Shown: positions 12,161 through 23,100 of the stretch, in pieces
How the letters are laid out: each line of letters starts with the position of its first letter
Position numbering within the stretch: the stretch's first letter is position 1
Source of the DNA: Trichodelitschia bisporula
Lineage: Eukaryota; Ascomycota; Dothideomycetes; Phaeotrichales; Phaeotrichaceae
Direction of reading: 5' to 3'
DNA length: 64,000 bases
NCBI GenBank assembly: GCA_010356995.1
Contig: ML996701.1
Span: 612,963-676,962 of the forward strand
Program-made: the position numbers and the translations under genes
The notes under the pieces: generated by a model
Database searches by the model: none
What the model was told of the DNA's origin: nothing
Seen by the model: only the letters and a program-made list of their open reading frames with translations

Positions 12161-13242
12161 CTACTAAAAGGAAAAAATAGTGTTTTTGTACCAACTGTAT
12201 GTCCTTGTGGGATTCATGGAGTGGGTGCGCAGTTGCGAAATGACGATCGACGCCAGTTCAGCCTCGTGGCTTGGCGCAAGGCTGGACGTTGACAAAGTGT
12301 CTTTATTCTTGCACGTCAGCTGTCCTTTGCTTGCGATTTTGTTTTCGGAAAAGGAGAATGAGGTTTTAGAGAAACCTAAGAGGGCAGCTGGGACGGAATC
12401 AGGACGTTGGTGACTGGCGTGGACGGGCGTGCGGCTCATCTCGGGGTTGGGAGGCAAGGCTGACATCGATCTGGGCCGGTTCTGACAAGGTTCTTTGTAG
12501 GACTTGTCCCGCTCGGTATCATCTACAGCTCTCAATCATAACATTTGCTAGCCATGTTACAGGATCAGCGTCGGTAGTGGGCGTACAGCCGCTTGTCGTA
12601 ACCGGGCGCGCGAATTGGAATAAACATGAGCTGAGTAAATGCTTCCATGTGCTAATCATAATCCAAAGGCTTTACCTCACCATTCAAAATCGACAAAGGA
12701 CGGAAGGAGGCCATGAGCTTCAAGATCATTCTAAGGCACGAGGCGAGCGCTTTTGCTTGATCCCAGAGGCCGCAGTAAATCCGTGATCTGAGCATCACTA
12801 CACCGACTAATTTCACAAGGCATGAAAGGGCCAACCGCCGTGCGGTTCAGCTTCACCATCATTGACATCAACCGCATGAATTAGCCCTTAATCCAGTACG
12901 GCATAAGAGGAGAGAGGTAAAGCGGCTAGGTGTCGTTGACTGTGGTGACGAAGGAAATATGAAGCTGGATTCGACCGATCGCTGAGATGAGCTGAGCCGA
13001 TATGACGAGCAGCGGAGGAACCTTTAGCCGAGACGTGGAGAAGCCGAGGCGCGCACGTGAAATCGTTTCCCGATTGGCGGGCTTTACCTGGGTGGAGACG
13101 CGCCATGGATCCCAAGCATCCCGCCCTCCCCCAGACAAACACCCCAACCTCTATCTAACACTCCACCTCCTGTGCATGTAACCAGCCACAACATCATCGA
13201 ACCTTCCCGCCGACGGGTGAGCGACATCGCCCGCAATCCACA
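12161..13242. other. Intergenic region upstream of PEX16
   Basis: No gene is supported. The final 100 bases before 13243 are pyrimidine-rich and probably hold the PEX16 promoter and leader. Confidence 0.4.
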
Positions 13243-14537
13243 ATGGCGAGCCTGTACCATCAGGCTACGAATACGACGTCGCAGCTCTTATCGCTGCCCC
13301 CGAAGTGGCTCAACGGCTATGGTGACTTCATCACCAAGAACGCGAGCGCTGTGTCGCAGATCGAGTCGGCGCTGCGGTCGCTGACCTATATCATCCCGGG
13401 TTCGTGGGCTTCGTTCCGGTGATGCGCTGTCTGACAATCGTAGGACGTTTTCGAGATGCGGAAATCGCGTCAGAAACCGGTGGGTTTGCTCCCAGGCGCA
13501 CATTGCGACCGCTAACAACCGTAGTACACTCCTCGGTTCAACTCCTCTCGCTCTACCATGATATCCTCCTCTCCCGCGCCCTCGCGAAGCATCCGAATCC
13601 GCAGAACCATCCTTCCCCTCACACCCGCTACACACGCTTCTGGTCGACCAAGTCACCGACATATGCTCGCCTCGCCGTTATCCTGCAGATGCTCCAACAC
13701 ACGCAGCTACTATGGGAGATGGTTGCCAAACGACGGGGCGAGAAAGTGCGATGGCGCGTCGTAGTGATCCTCGAGGCAGTCAAGGCGCTGTGCCGTCTGA
13801 TCTTGCTGCGCATCACCAACTCCCGTCCGTTGGTCTCGCCCCCGCTGCCTGAGCGTGAAATCGACCCTGGCATGACGGAGGAGTCACGCAGTGAGGAGGA
13901 TGAACTGCTCGGGGCAGAATCCGACGACTCGAGCTCTAGCTGGACCATGCCACGCACGGGCCTGGCCATGCCGACGCTGCCGTCAAGCACCGATATCAGC
14001 TCGTATCTGCTGTCCAAGGTGCTCACCGCCGACGACATCAAGCCTCCCAAGGCGCTGCTCCACCGCGTATCTGGCAAGGGCTCGTTCGCCGAGTATCTCT
14101 ACATTCTGCGTCCGGTCGTCTATGCCGCGGCGCTCGCGCACTGGAGCCAACGGTCGCCACAGGGCCGCAAGGACTGGCGCCCCTGGCTGCTGGGCGTGAG
14201 CCTTGAGTATGGCGCACGGCAGTTGGCGAAGCGTGACTTTGGAGAGCGGGTCGCTGGCGGCCTGCGGGGTCTCACGGGGCTGGAGAAGGAGGAACTGCGC
14301 AAGCGGAGGTGGCAGCTGGGCTGGTGGGCGTTCCGTGGCGCTTTCTGGGAGAACATGACCAAGTATGTCTCTTTTTCGGATATGGGTTCTGAGACGGCAA
14401 CTAACATGAACAGATCCTGGGTCAACCGCTTCACCGCCAAGCTGAAGGACAAGCCACTGCTTGATATTGTGGGAGGCGTGATCGAGGACTACGAGTTCTT
14501 GTTCGAGGAGTACTACTTTTCGTCGGCGACTCTTTAG
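13243..14537 (+). CDS. PEX16: Peroxisomal membrane protein Pex16
   Basis: Exons 13243-13399, 13444-13479, 13525-14362 and 14414-14537 give 384 residues. The protein starts MASLYHQATNTTSQLLSLPP and continues with WLNGYGDFITKNASAVSQIE, the typical N-terminus of fungal peroxin-16. It has the conserved mid-region (FWSTKSPTYARL, WEMVAKRRGEKVRWRVV) and C-terminal region (RPVVYAAALAHWS, WLLGVSLEYGARQLAKRD, LGWWAFRGAFW). Pex16 sits in the peroxisome or ER membrane and works in peroxisome formation and, in Yarrowia, division. An acidic, serine-rich linker lies at about residues 190-225, longer than the family minimum. Two introns, 13480-13524 (45 bases) and 14363-14413 (51 bases), are multiples of three with no stop, so retained forms would still be translatable. 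Confidence 0.93.
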
Positions 14538-15098
14538 ATTTTGCTCGGTGGTAGATCAAAGCTGTGGCCCAGCGCTTTTCCTACGGGTGATCTTTGCTGT
14601 ACTTTTATCGGGTGCTGGTAGAAAGCAGGCGGGTTGGTTAGGGATGAATTGGTGACGGCGGGCATAGCGGTGGGCATTGTGCCCGGACTGAGATAATGAA
14701 TTGGTTCATCTCATCATGTCTCGTGATATCGAGTTGGTAATGGTGTGGCAATGTGCTACTCGAGAAAGGCGTGGCTGCCCCCCCTCCATAGTCTCTGCTC
14801 ACTCACACTGGCAAAAGTCCCTGGCTTGAGGCAGCCATAACTTTCTGGCGCGGCGGCCACACATTTCTCGGGTCGCCCTCGCCGTCCCCTTAGTAATCAG
14901 GACTTGGCGTGCGGTGCCACAAAGCGGGAGATCCACGTGATTGCCGAGCAGCGGATGTAAACACACGTCCAACGGCCATGGTCGCGACCCAAGCGCCCCG
15001 CAAGAAAAGCAGCAACACAGAAACAACATTGCGCGTCCCCTCCTGTGATCATACCAACAAACGCATCGACCGCGTTACGCGACCACCCGTTTACCGCA
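14538..15098. other. Intergenic between PEX16 and MIF2
   Basis: The two genes are in tandem orientation. No open frame with support and no repeat was seen; the segment should contain the PEX16 3' UTR and the MIF2 promoter. Confidence 0.4.
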
Positions 15099-18042
15099 AT
15101 GGCGACCGCAAATACGCCCGGCCGCAAGAAGCAACAACGCGAGAATCAGTTTTTTGATGTTGGAGTTCAGGGACGGTAGGCGACGCGCCCTCCCCCCGCG
15201 CGATGTGCTATGTGCTGATCTGCTAAAGGAAAACGGGAATCACGCTACCGGAGGGTCGACGTGATGAGCATGATATTGAGGAGCTGGATGGCATCTTCTC
15301 GTCGCCAGAAAAGTCGCCTGTTAAAGCGCCTGCGCCGACGAGGAATGGCAACGCGACGCTGATGTCGTCAGACATGGAAGTCGCGAAGAGTGCGTGATAT
15401 GGCTGGCTTATCGCTCCCTGCTAACCGGCCCAGGCTCTGGACTCGAGCCTACAGAAGTCCTGTCCCACCGCCGCCTCGTGCGCACCTCGAAGACCGTCCT
15501 GCCCCCGCCGCCCGGTCGCTCCCCCCATAAGACGAACATCGGCTCTTCGCCTCGCAGACAGTCCTCCGTTGCGCCGATGTCCAGCGTCCGCCGTCTGACC
15601 AGATCCCCCGAACGCGCCACGTCGCACCCCGCCGTTGCGCGCCGCCTGTTTCCCTCGGAGGAGCCGCAGCCCAGTGTGGAGAAGAGTCCGCGCGCATCGC
15701 GCCCGCAGACGCGAAGGAGCATATATGACCTAGAGCCAAGTGAGGAGCGCGACATAGGCACGGTGCCGGAAGAAGATTACGATGAGACGGAGGCGCCGGA
15801 CCTGTTACATGGAGCTGAGCCGGCCGTCAATGGCGCATTTCATAGCGACCCGCTGCCCGTCGATGACTCACTGCAGGTCCTCAACTATAGCATCGCGAAC
15901 GAGGAGCTACCCCAGGATGATTTCCCCCAGACATCGTCACCGAGCAACCGCAGGATCAGAACCAGGATTGAGAAAGCAGCGGCTCGCGAACCGGAGCCAG
16001 AGCCTGAAGCGCCCGCGCCTAAACGCAGAGGTCGTCCGCCTGGGCGCAAATTACCTCCTAGCCCGGAAGACGTTGTGGCTCAGAAGGCACCTGCTCAACA
16101 GAGGCGTAAGCCAAAGACTCAGGGCCTAGTTTCGGCACGTGCACGCCACGAAGAGCCGGAACCGGAACCAGTGCCAGAAGATTCCATGATTGATGACACT
16201 ATCTCAAGTCTACCGCAAACAGAGGCCCCCAAACGCGGCAGAGGAAGGCCCAAGAGCAAACCCACCCCAGAGCCTGAACCCGAACCCGAACCGGAGATCG
16301 AGCCCAACGAGGAGCAAATTGAGCTACCCACATTCGACGAAGCGCCTGAAGAAGCACCTGAAGAGGAAGAGCAAGCTGAAGCCGGCGTCGATTCCTCCAT
16401 CGTTGAAATCGCGCCCAAACGCGGCAGAGGCAGACCCCGCAAATCCCTTCCCACCGAAGGCACCACCGCCGAAGCCCCAGCCAAACGCGGCAGAGGCAGA
16501 CCGAAGAAAGTCTCCACCACCGACGCACCTACCGCAAAAGCCAAGGGCAAGCGGCCTGCCCGCGACGATGAAGATGATGAAGCACCACCATCACCTAAGC
16601 GCGCACGCAAAGACGTCTTCGCCGCATTCGCACCGCCCCCCCGCGCGGCTTCCCCGCTGAAACTCGGGCACTCGCGCAGCATCTCCGTCCTCCGCGACGT
16701 GCAACCCGAAGAAGAGGCAGCGACGACCACGCGCTCGGGCCGACACTCGGTCAAGCCTATTGCGTTCTGGACGGGGGAGAAGATCGAGTATGATCACGAG
16801 CGGAATATACAGCGGGTTGTCCGGGCGGATAGTGTGGAGTTGCCGAAGACGAAGCGGGGCCCGAAGAAGAAGAGGAAGGGCGCCTTGGAACGGGTTAAGG
16901 AGGAGGAAGAGGAAGAAGAGGAAGAGTTGGCGGAGTGGGAATCCGGGCCGGGTGTGTTCCGCGGGTGGTGCGCCCGGTGGGGCGGAGAAGGCGTGGAAGT
17001 TGAAGATGATTACGAAGAGCGTGAGTCGCGCCCACACATCCACATCCCTCATCACCTGCTAACGCGAATCCAGAAATCGCCTTCGCAGCCCAAGCCATCC
17101 GCACAAACGAAGTCGCAGGCGCCGACTTCCGCTACGCCAAAGTCCTGAGCCTCCCTTTCTTCGGCGCCGGCATGTTGGACATTCCACCCGGCGGCAGCAA
17201 GCGGATGAAGAACAGCCGTCGTATGCAGTATGTATTTTTTGTCCATGCGGGCAGGCTCGATGTCGCGATTGGGGAGAATGAGTTTGTGATTGGGAGGGGG
17301 GGGGTGTGGCATGTTCCTAGGGGTGAGTTTGACCGCAGATTTCCTCGCTTTTTTTCCTTTTTTCCTTCCTCCTGTGGTTGTGGTGGTGAGGGTGGGGTGG
17401 CGGTGCTTGCCCGCACTGCTGCGCTGGGAGCCATCACCGTGCTGAGCCGCGACCTTGTGTCCCCATCACGCGCCCATGGCCATGCTGTCCCGGCCGTGTA
17501 ACACGAGGACGTCGCTCTCCCCAGCCTGCTGGCAGCGCGGCTACGGGAACGCACCCGTGGCGGCTCGTAGGCGCGTTCGTCCGGTGGGTGGGTGGGTTTC
17601 GGGCCCTCGCTGGCTTGTCGGACCCTCGCTGGCGCGTCGGGGCGCAGGCGCGCTCTCCCGTCCAGCCCCTACCCTCGCCTCGCCTCGCCTAGCCCACCCA
17701 CCCGCCCGCGGTCGCACCCTCACGCCCGCGGTCGCACCCTCACCGACTCTTCGGGCGGGTGCGCGGATGTCGTACGCCCTTCGGCTACGTGAGAACCCGG
17801 GTTTGGGGGATCCGGTGGGTTACACGGGGGTTGGGGGTTGTGCGACGTGGAGACTTGGCTTCCGGGATGATGGGGGGGGGAGGGAGGAGGGAGCAATGGA
17901 GTTAACTGAGGATGTGAAGAAAGTGTGTGGAGTCTTGGCTAATCTGTTGCCAGGGAATTGGTATTCCATTTCGAATAACGGGACTACGGCCGCGAGGGTG
18001 TTTTTTGCACAGGGGTGTGAGGTTGAGGGGGAGGAGGAGTAG
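15099..18042 (+). CDS. MIF2: Inner kinetochore protein Mif2/CENP-C
   Basis: Exons 15099-15175, 15229-15389, 15434-17020, 17074-17322 and 17954-18042 give 720 residues. The N-terminus has the Mif2 signature FFDVGVQGRKTGI, the region that contacts the rest of the inner kinetochore. Four AT-hook-like motifs follow (about residues 276, 346, 408 and 429; KRGRGRP), separated by Pro/Glu-rich acidic spacers. The CENP-C motif, which binds the CENP-A nucleosome, lies at about 511-535 (RSGRHSVKPIAFWTG). The C-terminal cupin dimerisation domain spans about 609-715 (DFRYAKVLSLPFFGAGM, MQYVFFVHAGRLDVAI, GNWYSISNNG). The first three introns are 44 to 53 bases, but the last is 631 bases. That splice completes the cupin exactly (HVPRG joined to NWYSIS). 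The gene is convergent with the cofactor B gene, 317 bases away. Confidence 0.93.
17323..17953 (+). other. Unusually long last intron of MIF2, with internal repeats
   Basis: The donor is GTGAGT at 17323, and the acceptor CCAG ends at 17953 after a GGCTAAT branch site. At 631 bases it is about thirteen times the local norm. It contains a pyrimidine run (about 17338-17372), two 19-base tandem units at about 17606-17643 (CCCTCGCTGG...), a 20-base duplication at about 17701-17745 (GCCCGCGGTCGCACCCTCAC), and inverted GGTGGGTGGGTGGG (17582) against CCCACCCACCC (17692). This looks like an insertion or expansion inside an ordinary short intron. No coding frame in it resembles a known protein. Confidence 0.65.
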
Positions 18043-18359
18043 CAGTAGGAGGAGGGTGTGTGTGGACGGAGGGGTGTCTGCCTGCGTGGAATGGGATGGA
18101 AGATGGACGACGGGAGGGTGTCTTTCTAGCGGCGTCGGTTTTTTGTCGCGATGGGCGTTTTCTGGGGTTTTACTGTGACGTCGCGTTGTGACGGTGGGAT
18201 GGAAGAGGGACGGGGCGGACAGAACTTTGGTAGGCAAGTTGGCCATATCGCCTACCTATCTACTCCGCTCGCAACTGCTGCTGCTAGTAACACTCAATCT
18301 CCACGCGTCTCCCCGTGGGTATCTCACCATGCCGCTATCCCAGGCAGTACTCCCACGCA
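18043..18359. other. Convergent 3' ends of MIF2 and tubulin cofactor B
   Basis: The 317 bases between two stop codons must hold both 3' UTRs. No terminator hairpin or gene was seen. Confidence 0.5.
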
Positions 18360-20143
18360 CTACATCTCCTCCAACTCCTCATCTCCCTCATCTAGGCCCA
18401 ACACCCCAAAGTCACCTACCTCCACCCTCTCCGGCCGCACAAACACCCCTCCCTTGGGCCCACCAGCATCGAAATACTTCACCCCGCCCGCAGAACCATC
18501 ATTCCGCCCCACCGGCTCGTCAAGTCGCACCCCAAGCCAGGGCGCGCGATCGGGGACCGGCCCGGGCAGCGCGGGCACCGGGCCGAGGTACCCGACTGTG
18601 CCGCGGCGCGAGTCGGAGTCAGGGAGCATACGGACGCGGGCGCCTAGCTTGATTCCTGCGAACACATTAACAATGAGTGTGCGAAGCGGGTACGGGGTCG
18701 CCTTACCGCGCTCCTCGATCTCGCGCTCGACGTTGGCTACCTTCTGCGCCTCGATCGACGGCGCATTGGGGTCGAAGCGCCCGAGCTGCGCTTTCTTCTT
18801 CCATGCGAGGACGCTGTCGGTGCGCGCTTCGTAGGCTTCGGGCGCGAGCTCGAATTTCTCGACGCGCGACACGTCGGTGAAGTCCGGGCGGGCGCCGGGC
18901 GGGCGGGTGTCGTTGACCTGAGGGGGTGATTAGTATTGCGTTGGTACTGAGGCGATGGGGGGGAGGGGGGGGGGCGTGGAAATGGACCGCGGAGCGGAAC
19001 TGGCAGCGCAGAGATCGGCCTTGTGCTTCGTGCTTCGTGCCTTCGTCCTTCGATCTCCGTCTACAAGGAACGACGCTGCGACAGGGAGAGGGCGAGGCTA
19101 CCGCACACACCCGCGCACCGCGACCGTGACACAGACAGGCCCCACGGGCCCGCGGGCCAAAAGTCCGCGCCCGCATCGGGAACCGCTCTCCCGATCGGAA
19201 GGCAGCGGCCAAAAATACCCTGTCTTTCGCAGAGAACAGGATCGCAGGCTTGCAGCTGGGGTCTGCTTCGCATATGGTGCGTCGCCTCCGCTGAACTCCT
19301 TACGCAGCTCCGCTCTGCTTCGGGAGACAAACGCATGCGCTGCGTCTACGCCGTAGCTGTACAGATGCACGCCCCCAATGTACCAGTGGTACCGAGCCAC
19401 GCCATCGCGAGCCTCGCCACGCCAGGCGCACGGCCAGCCAGCCTCGCGGCCTCGGAGTGTGCCAGCGCGGCGGCGCCAGGCACTGGGTGGGCGCGCTCAA
19501 TGGACTGGTAAGCGGCGGGCGGACGTGGAGGCCGCGCGAGGTGCACTGCCTACCATTTCCTCCCACCCCCGGCCTCGTGACTGCGCGATCATGCGGCCAA
19601 GGCTTCCGCGAGAACGGTTTGCGAGGAGGAGGGAGTGGTTGGTTTTGGGGGGGGGGTATGTGGCGGGGTATGATTTGTGGAGGGGGATATGGGGACGAAT
19701 GGGGGAAGGGAGTCCCGGATTGGCTGCCCTGGGGGGGGGCGGAGGATGACGGAAGAGGGAATGAGGGAGGGAAGGAGCGAAGGGTAGGGGTGGGGGGAGC
19801 AGAAGAGTTGAGGTTCGAAAATGGGATGTGGTAGGGAGGACGGGACACGCGATACGCGATATGCGAGAAGTACAGCGAACGAGTAAGGAAAAAAAGGACG
19901 AACATAGATTTCCGCATAGGGAGCCAGTGCCCACCGCTCCAACGTCACGGCATCCTCGTCGGCGGCCTCGATCGGAACGTCGGCTGCACCCGTAGCGCCG
20001 CGCAGCACCAGGCGCTGACAGCCGGGTGGGATGCCAGTCACGGGCTCGAGGCGCGTCTTGAAGTGCGAGATGGTCCAGGAGGGGGTGACGCGACGTTCGG
20101 CCGATGCGTTGGCGGAAGCGATGAGGAGAGGGATGTCGGCCAT
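18360..20143 (-). CDS. ALF1: Tubulin-folding cofactor B (Alf1/TBCB)
   Basis: Exons on the minus strand are 20143-19904, 18917-18707 and 18655-18360, giving 248 residues, the usual size. Residues 1-80 form the ubiquitin-like domain (MADIPLLIASANASAERRVT, ending PYAEIY). The linker has the conserved VNDTRPPGARPDFTDVS and RTDSVLAWKKKAQLGRFDPN. The CAP-Gly domain occupies about 150-235, with the hallmark GRNDGS (usually GKNDGS) and GGVFVRPERVEVGDF. The protein ends in the acidic EELEEM motif that is important for alpha-tubulin binding. Cofactor B passes alpha-tubulin to cofactor E in the cytosol. The first intron (18918-19903) is 986 bases, an outlier; its acceptor has a TACTAAT branch site. The second intron is 51 bases. 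Confidence 0.92.
18918..19903 (-). other. Very long first intron of tubulin cofactor B
   Basis: This 986-base intron divides two exons whose translation joins without gap (AEIY to VNDTRPP). It is GC-rich and carries several G runs (for example about 18956-18975 and 19648-19658 on the plus strand). I see no coding domain, tRNA or clear repeat inside. Long antisense frames here are a by-product of high GC. Confidence 0.6.
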
Positions 20144-23100
20144 GACGATTTGACGCTTTGACGTCGTCTGATACTCGGGTTTGAGGGGGGGAAAGTGGGG
20201 GTGTGAGGATGATGATGAGGGGTAGGGATGAGGTGGGAGGAGCGAGATGAAGAGTTCGTTGTTTTTTATTTTTGTTTTCGTTTCTGCCTAGAGTGGGCGA
20301 GCTAAGGGTGGTGAGAGGTGAGGATGGTGGTGAGAGGTGAGGGATGGTGGGGGTAAGAGGAGAAGAGAATGAGGGTTCGCGGGGTCAGGGTCCGCATGGG
20401 GTTTGGGGTGGTCGGTTTGATTGTGAAGACATGATAGAGTGGTGGACACAGGTGTACTGTAGTTCTAGAGAGGTTGTGAGAGTGAAGAGGGAATGAGATG
20501 AGATGGAGATGAAGGGAACTTGAGGCGAAGGAGATCGTCTCTCATTGTACGGAAATGAGATGAACATGAGGCAAAGACGATCATGTATCGTTTCCCGGGA
20601 AGACTTGACGTTTGTTGGCTCGTCAACCTGGATCCTGAGGAGGGGCAAGCCGAGGTGGGGGAGGGGCAGTGAATGTGCGGCAATGACAGGAAGCTCCGGA
20701 GAGTAATGAAGCTCAAAGGGGACTGTTTGCTACAATACTCCGAGTTCCTCCTGTAGGCATCCGGTACCAAACCAGGTAGGATATGCCACAAATCTACCTG
20801 TGTCGCTGCAGCAACTACAAACCATGAGCCAGTGCGTCCTCTCTACTGCCTAAGCGACATTCGCAGGTCTAACGAACCATAGTTTCACCCATATGTTGCC
20901 AGGACCAGCACGTTTGGACCAGGCAATATATCTCGCGACCCTGCGCAATTCCTCTGCTCCATTACGCCGAGCACCGGTTCGCTGCGCACTTCCGATGTGC
21001 TTTTGGGGGAGGGATCATCGTCGGCCTGCCACTTCCTGCTCCTTCCTGCCACTCCGCTTCCGAGATTGCAGTTGGGCCTTTTGATAGGCACTCTGGATAC
21101 GGGAGGAGAGTTGAAATGGGGTGAGTATCAGAGAGATGGCCTTGATTCATCCTTGTGGTTCGTTGATCCTCTTGTTTGACACTATTGTTGACACTATTGA
21201 CACTTTACGGCCGATAATCTCTCTCTGTTCCTTTCCCACGCTCTCCGATTCTCTAAGCCGTCCATGGGAGCGTGGTGACGAGCACAAAAAGAGAATTGGC
21301 GTCTGATGTCACGTGTGTCGGCGTTTAGCATTCTGGCGCATGGCGGCTCGAGGATGCCGTTTCACGCACTGATTGGAGCAGAGGAGCTACGTATCAACGA
21401 CTGCACACACACAACTCACCCACCGCTGCCCCCATGTTGCCTGTTGAGCCAGTTTTTGGCTTCGATGCTTTCAGCAGAAGAGAGGCCCAGCTATGGCTAT
21501 TGATAGACAGCCCAGGTATTGATCGATACCTAGCCATTGCCAATACTCCTCAAACGCAATTCCACTGCCCCATCTCCGCTTTGCTTCCCCCGTGCCTTCG
21601 GTCCTGTCGGTCCTCGATTCTCCGTGTTATTCAGCTGGGTACGAGGAGGACTATCCTAGACCGTCATCTGATCGCCTGATCGCTTTGACAGGATGGAGGA
21701 GAGATGGAGAGAGGGGGAGCAGCGGAGAGAGGCCCCAGAGTGATGACGGAGCAGAGAGCAGTTCTGCCCGACAACTGGGACAACCCATTGTTGCCCAACA
21801 CTACACCGCAACAGGCGTTCAATGGAGCGAGCGGAGCATTGGCGTTGGCAACAAAGCCCTACATCCCAGTTCCTTGCAGGCCTTGCATCTCTTAGTTTCC
21901 GTTCCGCACCGTTCAGTCGAGGTAGAGGAGTCAATGCGTTTCGGAGGCCATGGATGGTTGGGTGTGACGGTGGCTGACGAGAGAAGAGCGTGTGGGCTCT
22001 GGAGCGATGAATTCGGGAGTGACGATGTGGGGGGGGGCGGTCTGAGAGGAGGAGAAGCGAGCAACAAGAGATGGAACAGATGGAAGAGAACAACAAACTT
22101 GGTGAGAAAGGACGGTTGACGTCCACCTAACAGACGAATCCACGAAAGCGCCAGCAAAGAGACGAGTCAACGTTGGAGATGCAGCAACGAAAAGCGCCTC
22201 ATTCCCTCGGCAATACCTCGCTCCGACTCCGCCAAACCACTTACCATCCATCGCCAACTACCCAAGCAAAAGCTCTCCCCCACTCTTTCGGCCTCAAAGT
22301 CGCTCAAATCGCTCTCTTTCCACCAACTACCACTCACTCCGTCCCTGGTCGCATCTTGCATCTCTTACACCTGTGATCCCCCACTCGTCACCGTCTCCCG
22401 ACTTCGTCTCGTCTCCCCATCCAATTCATCCATTGTTAACCTCCACTGCCTCAACACATTCCCTCCCAATTGAGTCTCTTGTCCTTGTCTCCCCACTCCC
22501 TCCAAAGTACTTCGTGTACGCACCAATGCCAAAACACCACTCAATCGCTCCGATCCCGCCAGATACCTGCATTCCCGCTCCTTCAATTCCGCTACCCGTC
22601 CAACTCCCCCACCATCGACGGTCCAACCCCTACCACACTCACCCGCCACTCCGCCAGCTTTGCCTCCTCAAGAGACTAAACATCTGCAGGCCTTCACCGC
22701 CAGGTTGCGCGCGCCGCCAGCTGCTGCAGCATTCCTAATTTTGGCCCAAGGTACCCAAGTTCATCCTAATGTCCAATGTCGTCGTCCGAGTCTTCCCATG
22801 GCACGTCACCACGTCACCAAACACTACTGTCTTTTTTGCTTTTTTTCATGCTTCATGTACCTTTCCTTTTTCTCTCGTTCAGTGCCACATCCACCACAAA
22901 CCACCACCCCTTCTTCCCGTCTCCACCACGAGACCCCCCGCCTTAATTGCATATTCCGTCGAAAAGAACGGCAGATCTGTGCGCTCCGGCATGCATGACA
23001 TCAATCTGTCTAACCTGACAGAAAACATTTTTCGGAAAAAAAAAGTGACCTAGGGCTTGTTCGGCCATTTTCCTGCAATTCTAGCCGGATGCTGACTGCT

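Noticed and set aside
18151-18834. Plus-strand 227-residue Ser/Pro-rich frame
   Set aside because: Antisense to the CAP-Gly exon of tubulin cofactor B.
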